This document shows, piece by piece, positions 19,501 to 26,419 of a stretch of DNA of 26,419 bases. The stretch comes from Chromera velia (Eukaryota; Sar; Chromeraceae), in the NCBI GenBank assembly GCA_018398765.1, contig JAHBMJ010001370.1, positions 4,744 through 31,162 of the forward strand, read 5' to 3'. The position numbers were made by a program, and so were the translations under genes. The first letter of the stretch is position 1, and the number at the start of each line of letters is the position of its first letter. A model generated the notes under the pieces. That model was given only the letters and a program-made list of their open reading frames with translations. It had not been told where the DNA came from and did not search any database.

Positions 19501-22319
19501 GATTTCCAATTGGGTGTCCATTTGGATTTTTTTTTGAATGTCATTTCCATTTGGATTTCAGTAGGGGTTTCCAGTCGGTACGTCAGGCAGACAGAGGAAC
19601 AGAAAGAAAGAAAGACAGACAGAAAGAAAGAAAGACAGACAGAAAGAAAGAAAGAAAGGCAAACTGACCCTTCAAATCCAATCTCAGAAGTCCCGGCAGC
19701 ATCAGAGGAAAGATCCGCGGGGCTTCCAGAGGACTTACAGAGCCGGCTGAGCATCGAGAGACAGGCGAGTCGGATGCATGAGTAAGTGATTGATTCTGAC
19801 AGAGGGAGCAAATTCAAATTATCGACAGAGAGACCGCGCACACGAGGAAGAGAGAAGAGAAGGTTCCTTCCTGCCCGACAAGTCAAACTCCAAGAGAACT
19901 TCTCCCCTGTCTAAAAGATCTTTCTGAGCAGGCTAAAGGATCTTTCTGAAAAGAAAGCAGCTGAGAAACAAATGCAAAGGCAAGTCACCCAGATCTCTCC
20001 TCCCTTTTCTGTTTTTCTGTCCATCTCTGTGCGGGTCAACCGATCGTGTAATCCATTCTTTCTTTCTTTCTTGCACTTTCACATGGACCTTTTTGTGTAC
20101 CCTCCAAAGGATAACAGAGGCGTTCCTTTTTTTCCCCCTTTCTCTTCTCTTCTCTTATTTTTTTGTTTTCTTGTCCAGCTGCTGGCTCGTTGTTTCATCT
20201 CCTCTTGTCCCCTCTATTTTTTAGCTCGCACTTCCCTCCGGATGGTGATCTTTCTTTCACGCTCTCTCTCTCTATCTCTCTCGATGTGATGGACTTTCCT
20301 TGCGACCTCCGTTGCCCTCCTTTCAGTTTGAAATTCCTCAGTTTCCTTTCTTCAGTCTCTCTTCATCAGATATTCCCCCCCAACTCTTTCGCCTCATTCA
20401 TGCAATTCATAAGTCGAGGTGACAACGTCACGCATACAAATCGACTGGTCACCCCCTCTCTCCATTCAGCTTACCTGCGAACACAAAGCTCGTCAGAAGA
20501 ACTTCCTTCGAATTGACGGAGAGATCTCTCTGTCTGGCCTTCCCCAGTCTCTTAAGGAACCGGCAAAGGAGAGGAAGGGCAGATCCTTGTACCCACTGGG
20601 GACCTGCACACATGCAGGCATGCAGGAAGGCAGGCAGGTTGCCGTATTTGAGTGTATGAATACATGAGTTCGTATCTGTGTATGCACACGTTCTTTGGGA
20701 GAGCAAAAGGAGCACAGCAAACTTGAAAGAAAAATGTTGGCACTTCGTCCGCTTGGAAAGCACACAAATCGTCTCAGAAGATGATCGCACGGAAAGGAGC
20801 TTAATGAGCGGCAGAGAGAAAGGAAGGAGGGACACAGCACCACTCTTCACTTTGTCTGTACTGCTCCGATGAAGGGCGATCAAACAGGGTCGAAAGAGGG
20901 AATGGAGGGAAAATCAGTCCAGTACAGTCCAGTGCAGAACGTAGAGCGAGAGGCAGTCAAGCAGGGACAGAGACTTTGACCAGAGACAGAGCACAAAAAA
21001 AGGCGGAGAAAAGCTCTCAGATAAGCGACTAAGCAGACAGACAGGCAGACTGACCAGAGGAAGCGAGGCAAGCCGACGTACCGGAGAAGCAAGGCAAAGC
21101 AAGCAACGCTGGAGTGAAGCAGGAAAGCAACGGACAAACCCGACGGCACAGTGACTGACCAAATTGCAGTTCCTCCACAGAGAAAACGAACCAGTATAGG
21201 AGAAGGAAGAGCTTCTCTGGGGGCACATCTCGAATTGCTGCAGGAGAAGAAAAGGAGGCAAAAATTTGTAGACACTCCATGTGCTGACGCACCAGGCACA
21301 CACACCTTGTGTCTGGCTCCTTCTCTGCCTGCCTTTCTGTCTGCCCCTCTCTATCCCTTCTAGCAAACGAACACGTGCGTATGTACAGTGTGTAATTGAA
21401 AACGTCTGGGGTCCTCTACCTCACAGGTCTCCTTTGAACGACTTGCGAGGAACCCACGTGGCTGGCTGGATGGCTGGATGGAGGGTGCATCCATCAATGG
21501 AAGAGACCTTGAAAACAGAAAGACCGACCCGAGAGATCCAGACTCGGCAGTGACACGGTTTCTTCCATCTGCAGACAGAAGGAAAGAGGGGATGGGCAGG
21601 AAAGCAGAACTATCTGGATCGGGCACTTGGTTCACGAACTCCGCAATCAAGAGAAAAGCAGCAGTGCTTACGTGCCATGATGCAAGCACGGAGATCAACA
21701 GACGGACACCCCACACCCACGCACCGTCACGATCAGGAACGCGTTCAGCCAAGCGAGGGCGAAGGAATCCCTTTCCGATGCGAGATCAACCAGTGTCTGC
21801 AAGCAAACAGAGAAGACGTGAAGGGAAATGACATAACTGCCTACATGGTCCAAAACAGAAGTCTGGGCGTCAAGAATCACCAGAGCAGAAAAACTTGCGT
21901 GCTTTACAAAGTCGACCAAAAATTCTTTTCGCCCTGTCCGCAAAAGCAAAAAAAAAAATGTTGGAAACGCTAGGCTGTCTTTGCTGCCCACGCTGTGAGA
22001 GAGACGCTCCAAACAAGGGTTTCTAAGACACTACCTAGCCGGTTTTGAAACAGCATCAGGAAACAGACTTACCTGGGGGGTTGGCCGCATGCATTGGAGG
22101 AACACGGAGAGACCATCGTCTCTTGTTTGGATTTTCTCCGCCTTTTCCTCTTGCTCTACTTTGCCGTCTCCCAACTCCTCCCTCTCCTCCCCCACCCCCA
22201 CTGCCCCAGAAAGCGACAAATCCATCCGCAACCTCACCACTGAGGGATCTAGACTCCTGCTTTCTGCACACACTTACTCGCAGCAATTTCGGGTTCGGCT
22301 CACAGCACAGATTTCTTAG
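16567..22319 (-). CDS. Large leucine-rich-repeat protein, 9 exons modelled, two in-frame TAG codons
   Basis: Exons in order: 22319-22278, 22256-22073, 21933-21845, 21796-21725, 21568-21508, 20603-20475, 19910-19842, 19746-19669, 19235-16567 (TGA). All are GT-AG and phase-consistent. The first exon(s) with the ATG, right of 22319, were not resolved; the modelled part is 1130 codons. The N-terminal part (NLCCEPNPKLLR, RKEFLVDFVKHASFS, TLVDLASERDSFALAWLNAF) is unrecognised. LRRs begin at LPSLDLSGRSF and GLLRLDLKG/NALGTEGIEAF. The last exon holds about 25 repeats of ~28 residues (for example LSLSENDLRDAGM, LDLSRNRDISGEGV), the ribonuclease-inhibitor/NOD type, usually a binding surface. TAG stops lie at 17874-17872 and 16803-16801, both inside repeats that continue afterwards. 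The gene is a pseudogene, misassembled, or read through. The 19842/19746 junction is the least certain. Confidence 0.72.
19599..19660 (-). repeat. (GAAA)n/(GACA)n tract in an LRR-gene intron
   Basis: GAAAGAAAGACAGACA units on the plus strand, TTTC/TGTC on the coding strand. It lies just inside the intron after the donor at 19669|19668. Confidence 0.85.
20057..20290. repeat. Pyrimidine-rich (TTTC/TCTC) intron sequence
   Basis: Plus strand is strongly T/C-rich (TTTCTTTCTTTC near 20058, CTCTCTCTCTATCTCTCTC near 20260). It lies between the LRR exons 20475-20603 and 19842-19910, so on the coding strand this intron is purine-rich. Confidence 0.7.
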
Positions 22320-22824
22320 CTGGGAGCAGGATGCAAGAGTGAAGATTAAAATTCTGCGTTCAAATCCCAGCTCGGACCTTTCAGCTCCTCCTCGCGATGG
22401 ATGTCTTCGCGTCGCATGATTTCCAAAGGGAAGGCCAAGAAAGTATTAATATGCACCGTGCGCGTGCGGAGCTTGGAAATCTCGCCTCTTGTTAGTGCAG
22501 CTAGCTCACGTCTGTCGCACGGGCGCGCCTCTGTCTCCTTCCACAAAAAACGCGAGGGAAAATCGCAGTCGTTTTCGCCGGTACAGCACTGAAAATCAAC
22601 TCGAATATTCAACACCAAAAAAAGAAACGAGCGTACCAAGTCAGGTCCAAGTGAGAGAGGTTGTCTGATGAATGTCTGGCTTCAAGACCCACCAATGGAT
22701 TGGGTAAGCTTGATTTGCCTTTTTTATCTTTTTGCTGCTTCCATCTGCTTCATTCTATGGCCCCGGAGGGCGGAGCGTGGCTTGAAGCATGTTCGCACGG
22801 AGCTCTCCGCTCGGGGAGCACTGG
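22320..22824. other. Probable 5' region of the LRR gene, start codon unresolved
   Basis: The minus strand should hold the missing first exon(s) and promoter of the LRR gene. A candidate ATG at 22417 opens a short frame with a donor-like GT after GAGCTGAAAG. Its phase does not fit the next exon at 22319. A short LRR-like reading (NLSHLDLT) lies near 22640-22665. No choice can be made from sequence alone. Confidence 0.35.
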
Positions 22825-22946
22825 CCCCATGAATCTAATGATTGTTTACAACTCATTGATTTTCCGAGCTTTGCAATAAAAACTATGCCCCATGAATCTA
22901 TTGTTCTGACACAACTAGTTGATTTTCCGAGCTTTGCAATAAAAAC
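22825..22946 (+). repeat. Satellite array 1 (two ~60-bp units)
   Basis: One type A unit (core CAACTCATTG) followed by one type B unit (core CAACTAGTTG). Each starts CCCCATGAATCTA and ends GAGCTTTGCAATAAAAAC. Confidence 0.85.
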
Positions 22947-23169
22947 GAAAAAACGTCGTGGGGCTGGTAGACGATAGGGGTTAAAGGAGCAGGAGGGGTT
23001 TAGGGGATAGGGGTACTAGGTTCAACTTAAGTAATGAGATTAATGAACATGACTAACTAGTTTATAGACTAACATACCACACATACATAGGCCAGACCAT
23101 AAGGCCCTTCTAGGCCCCAGCCGAGCAGGCTGGGCAACCTCGCCAAATTAAAGCCATGGGGGGGAAAAA

Positions 23170-23518
23170 CTGTGTCCCATGAATCTATTGTTTACAACTC
23201 GTTGATTTTCCAAGTATTTCCGAGCTTTGTAATAAAAACTGTGTCCCATAAATCTATTGTTCTGACACAACTATAGTTGTTTTTTCGAGCTTTATAATAA
23301 AAACTGTGCCCTATGAATCTATTGTTTACAACTCGTTGATTTTCTGAGCTTTGCAATAATTTAAAAAACTATGTCCCATGAATCTATTGTTCTGATACAA
23401 CTATAGTTGATTTTCCGAGCTTTGCAATAAAAACTGTGCCCTATGAATCTCTTTTTTATAACTCGTTGATTTTCCGAGTTTTATAATAAAAACTGTGCCC
23501 CATAAATCTATTGGTTAC
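23170..23518 (+). repeat. Satellite array 2 (five to six ~60-bp units, A and B alternating)
   Basis: Type A units carry TTTACAACTCGTTGATTTTC and type B units carry CAACTATAGTTG. They alternate A-B-A-B-A before a truncated copy. Every full unit ends near AATAA...AACTGTG. Confidence 0.88.
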
Positions 23519-23557
23519 ATTTTTTTTTAAATATTTTTCAAAAAGGAGAATCGTTTG

Positions 23558-23960
23558 GAAAAGTTTGGGGAACTGTGATTAAAGAAAGAGTTTTGATGGG
23601 GTGTAATGGGATGTTTAAAGCAGGAGTTTTTTGAAGGGATGGAAGGCGTGTAGGAGGAATCTCGAGGAATCTTTACACAATAATTATTAAGGTCTTTCTG
23701 ATCAAAACTTGATTCAAAAAGGTAGCCTTTTCTAGTGAAAAAACTGAAGAGTCGTGAAGGTTCTCCCGGGGAATCTGCCCTACATCCTCTATGTCTGTTT
23801 CTTTTCTCTCTCTTTTGTTTGTCCATCCTGTCGTGAAGCCGTGATCAATAACTTGTATTAAAGTGATCGAAGTCGTGTCTGTCTTAGTCGTTTTGGGTTT
23901 TATGATAGAACAAATCGACAATTAAACTAGGCTAGATTTGCCTGTTATATATGGGGACGC
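23558..23960 (+). repeat. ~400-bp dispersed direct repeat, copy 1
   Basis: Starts GAAAAGTTTGGGGAACTG and ends ATGGGGACGC. Shares AATTATTAAGGTCTTTCTGAT, a CTTTTCTCTCTCTTTTG stretch and AAAGTGATCGAAGTCG-like words with copy 2 at 25846. It may be an LTR or part of another element. No TG...CA ends or primer-binding site could be fixed. Confidence 0.75.
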
Positions 23961-23997
23961 GGCATGCATGACAAAACCTTCAATCTGAATCAATCAT

Positions 23998-24333
23998 CAT
24001 TGTTTACAACTCGTTAATTTTCCGAGTTTTACAATAAAAACTGTGCCCCATGTTCGAATCTATTATTTATAACTCGTTAATTTTCTAAGCTTTACAATAA
24101 AAACTGTGTTCCATGAATCTATTGTTCTGATATAACTAGTTGATTTTCCGAGCTTTACAATAAAAACTGCACATGTGCTGGAAACTGTGCCTCATGAATC
24201 TATTATTTATAGCTTGTTGATTTTCCGAGCTTTACAATAAAAACTGTGCCCTATGAATTTATTGTTCTGGCATAACTATAGTTGATTTTCTGAGCTTTGC
24301 AATAAAAACTGTGCCCTATGAATCTATTGTTTA
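23998..24333 (+). repeat. Satellite array 3 (about six ~60-bp units)
   Basis: The same A and B units, in the order A-A-B-A-B-A(partial). One small insertion (CACATGTGCTGGAAACTG-like, near 24170-24188) extends a B unit. Confidence 0.88.
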
Positions 24334-24699
24334 CCTTTCTTCCATTTTATCGCGCCAGCGGCCTTAGCAGGCTGTGCGGCACACACCCTTATAGCAGACT
24401 AAGTGAGAAGCCGATTGACAGAGCAGGGCCCTAGGTTTCGGAACACCAACAAAGGTAGACTTTGCAGGTCTGTTTTGGGTAAACAAGGTAAAGCAAGCTT
24501 ACACTGATTGTAGGGAAAGGACCAAACGGGAACTCGGAAAGGTTCTTCGAGTTCTAGAACTTTAGTAGGGGGAGAAAATGGAAGATTGGTTATTGTGGGA
24601 GAGACGGAAGGTGCAGCACTTCATGATGGAAGTACTGTACCTACTTCAGAGGTAAAAGCTCTTAACCGCTTTGCCAGGCGAAAGGAAGGCCCGCCTACG

Positions 24700-25700
24700 A
24701 TCCTATACAGGCATAGGCGCCTCCGCTTGGCTGACAGTCATACCATCTTCAAGTTAGACTCGTTTTTCTCTAACCCTTTTCACCACAGCCATCCGTCTCC
24801 GCCTCGGCTTGTCCATTCCAGACTAGATTCTAGAGATCAAAAGAAACCCTATCTGCATGTGCGTGTGGAGCCTCGCTGGACGTGGAAAGACAACATATAC
24901 AGACCTGCAGGATAGGGAGGGGGGTCTGGTCGTGGCATAAACAAATGAAAAACGCTTTTTGCTTCCTCTTTCAAGGCCTCCGTCACTGCTATGTGACAAG
25001 AAAGCCTACGTTCGGGCAGCTCGGGCTGTCTACCGCAACCCGTTTGGTCGAAGAGAGACAGAAACGCCCTGATTTTCTCGCGGGGCTCCCGTCTGGAGAC
25101 ACAGTGCTCACCGACATCGCTGTCACTCATCCATTTTCCATCGATGCTAACCGCCTGCGCCGATTTGCAAAAACAGCAGGGTCAGCAGCGTAGGTCACCA
25201 ACTCTCAGAGAGTTTAGGGCCGATGACCTAAAATCGGAGTGTGTCTTGCGGAATATGTCATTCCAAAGAGTTCACGAAGGCTAAAAAGACCTAAAAACGG
25301 AGAATGATCACCATAATCAGTATGTCATGGCCTGATGACCTAAATATAGAGTATGTCAGAGACACACACCATGAGTTGTTAACCCACGGTCAGCAGCGAG
25401 GGGAATGGAGAAAGTGAAAAACGACAGGTATGGGGAAATCTGCCATGAAATCGGTTTTTGTTTTGTGCTGCTTGTTTTTGAAACTTATGGAAGACCAGGG
25501 GAGGGAGTAGTAAGGTTTTTGAAGGAAGTGGTAAAGTTGGGAGCAAGGAGTAGGGAGGGTGAGGGGTAGGGAGGGAGACGAAGCAATCCAAGCAAGGTTG
25601 ATGGACCGCTACTACAAGCTCTTGACAATGTCTTACACTCTGCAGCGTTTTGTTACAGCAAACCTTCTGTTCTCCATCCACAGCAGGAGGGGCACAAGGG
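24700..25700 (+). pseudogene. Decayed C-terminal part of a retroelement polyprotein, split by a MITE
   Basis: Readable fragments in several frames: SAWLTVIPSSS with IRLRLGLSIPD (about 24715-24830), RPDFLAGLPSGDTVLTDIAV followed by THPFS (about 25065-25140), KTAGSAA at 25168-25190, then after the insertion EKVKNDRYGEICHEIGF and LVFETYGRPGEG (about 25405-25510), and LLTMSYTLQRFVTANLLFS (about 25617-25673). This order (W-L-T block, D-V/I-A-V-T-H-P block, A-E-K..Y..C block, final LQR helix) is the C-terminal region downstream of reverse transcriptase in LINE-like and related retroelements. That family match is from memory and is tentative. Stops and frameshifts make it non-functional. No RT catalytic YxDD was seen in the window. 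Confidence 0.5.
25191..25387. mobile_element. Miniature inverted-repeat element (~195 bp) with 11-bp flanking direct repeat
   Basis: The left end TAGGTCACCAACTC and the reverse complement of the right end TGGGTTAACAACTC are inverted copies (11 of 14). The 11-mer GGTCAGCAGCG occurs immediately to the left (25180-25190) and right (25388-25398), like a target-site duplication. Inside are three diverged copies of GACCTAAA...GGAG/AGAG...TGTC. It has no coding capacity. An 8-11-bp duplication would suit a Mutator-like MITE, but the superfamily is inferred only. Confidence 0.75.
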
Positions 25701-25845
25701 GCCCCTTCCAGCCCGAGGGTCTACTCGGGAGGGAAGTGGCCGCGTTCTCCGGATCTTTTGACCGGGAGGGCGCAAATTGAAAGAATTTCTTTGGCAATAT
25801 GAGAAAAAAGAAGATGGATGGGCAAAAACGCAAGCAAATAAATTA

Positions 25846-26194
25846 GAAAAGTTTAGGGAACTGAGTTTAAAAAAAAAGTTTTGATAGGGTGTTTAAAGTA
25901 GGGGTTCTTTGAAGGGGTGGAAGACGTACAAGATGCATCTCTGCCTAATAATTAAGGTCTTTCTGATTAAAAGGGTAACCTTTTTTTAATGAAAGAATTG
26001 AAGTGTCTCAAAGGTTCTGCCCTGTATCCCCTCTGTCTCTTTTCTCTCTCTTTTGATTGTCCAACCTGTTATAAAACCGCGATTGATCAGCTGTATCGAA
26101 GTGATCGAAGTCGCACCTATTTTTGTTGCTGGTAGTTTTAGGATGGAACAAATCGATAAACTAGGTTAGATCCGCCTCTGATACATGGGGATGC
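25846..26194 (+). repeat. ~400-bp dispersed direct repeat, copy 2
   Basis: Same orientation as copy 1, shorter by about 50 bp and clearly diverged (many substitutions and indels). It ends CATGGGGATGC. Confidence 0.75.
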
Positions 26195-26419
26195 TGTCCG
26201 AAGTTCGGCCCTTGCGGCGCCGATCTTGGAATATCCCGCTGCCGCGCGCAGTAAAGTCAGACCCGGTCAGGAAGTGCGTGACCGTGCGCGAATGCGAGCG
26301 ACTGAAAGCAAAATGCAAAACGTGCAATTGAGCTCAAAAAGTAATTCTTCACATACATGCAGAAAAATAAATGAAAGAGACTTGGATCGGAAAGAAATAT
26401 TCAGAAGTACCAGGAGTGG
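26195..26419. other. Right edge, nothing recognised
   Basis: A GC-richer stretch with CGCGCG-type words (26220-26300), then A-rich sequence to the window end. Short of a gene, repeat or RNA signature. Confidence 0.4.

Noticed and set aside
22316-22378. GTTCAAATCCCAGCTC with TTAGCTGGGAG upstream, resembling Pol III B and A boxes on the plus strand
   Set aside because: Acceptor and T stems do not pair, and TTAGCTGGGAG coincides with the splice acceptor and start of an LRR exon on the other strand, which explains it better.
1-26419. CRISPR array, bacterial operon or phage features
   Set aside because: Genes are spliced and eukaryotic; the direct repeats are microsatellites, satellites and TIR arrays without unique spacers of constant length.

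Overview
This looks like nuclear DNA of an intron-rich microbial eukaryote. Genes are split by GT-AG introns of a few hundred bases that are packed with microsatellites, and intergenic DNA is full of decayed mobile elements. The combination of these introns, a ~28-residue-repeat LRR protein and a mitochondrial COQ4 is compatible with a chromerid-type alveolate alga such as Chromera velia. That assignment is inference, not something the sequence proves.

Three split genes could be rebuilt, with matching splice phases at nearly every junction. (1) Plus strand, 141-3788: COQ4, the ubiquinone-biosynthesis scaffold, seven exons, its 5' end lying outside the window, with an unusual ~90-residue charged insert. 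(2) Minus strand, 15337 down to 10949: an eight-exon gene joining an N-terminal J domain to a strictly alternating Cys/His array of FAM221 type and a long low-complexity tail. (3) Minus strand, about 22.3 kb down to 16.57 kb: a large leucine-rich-repeat gene with at least nine exons. Its 2.67-kb last exon is open except for two in-frame TAG codons. No functional link between the three genes is evident.

Between them lies an element-rich plain. 3789-6540 is AT-rich with no gene. 6541-7986 is a DNA element with ~420-bp terminal inverted repeats, each carrying a 21-bp tandem array, around one small acidic ORF. 8243-9251 is a broken gag gene of a Ty3/gypsy-like retroelement. 9252-10948 holds a possible tRNA-like (SINE-head) remnant and the downstream flank of gene 2. 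15338-16566 includes a very G-rich run.

The right end (22.8-26.2 kb) has an interspersed satellite whose two unit types mostly alternate and share a CAAC/GTTG palindromic core and an AATAAA. It also has a diverged ~400-bp direct-repeat pair, and a retroelement protein remnant that has been interrupted by a ~195-bp MITE flanked by an 11-bp direct repeat. Calls rest on reading the sequence and on family knowledge. No database search was run.
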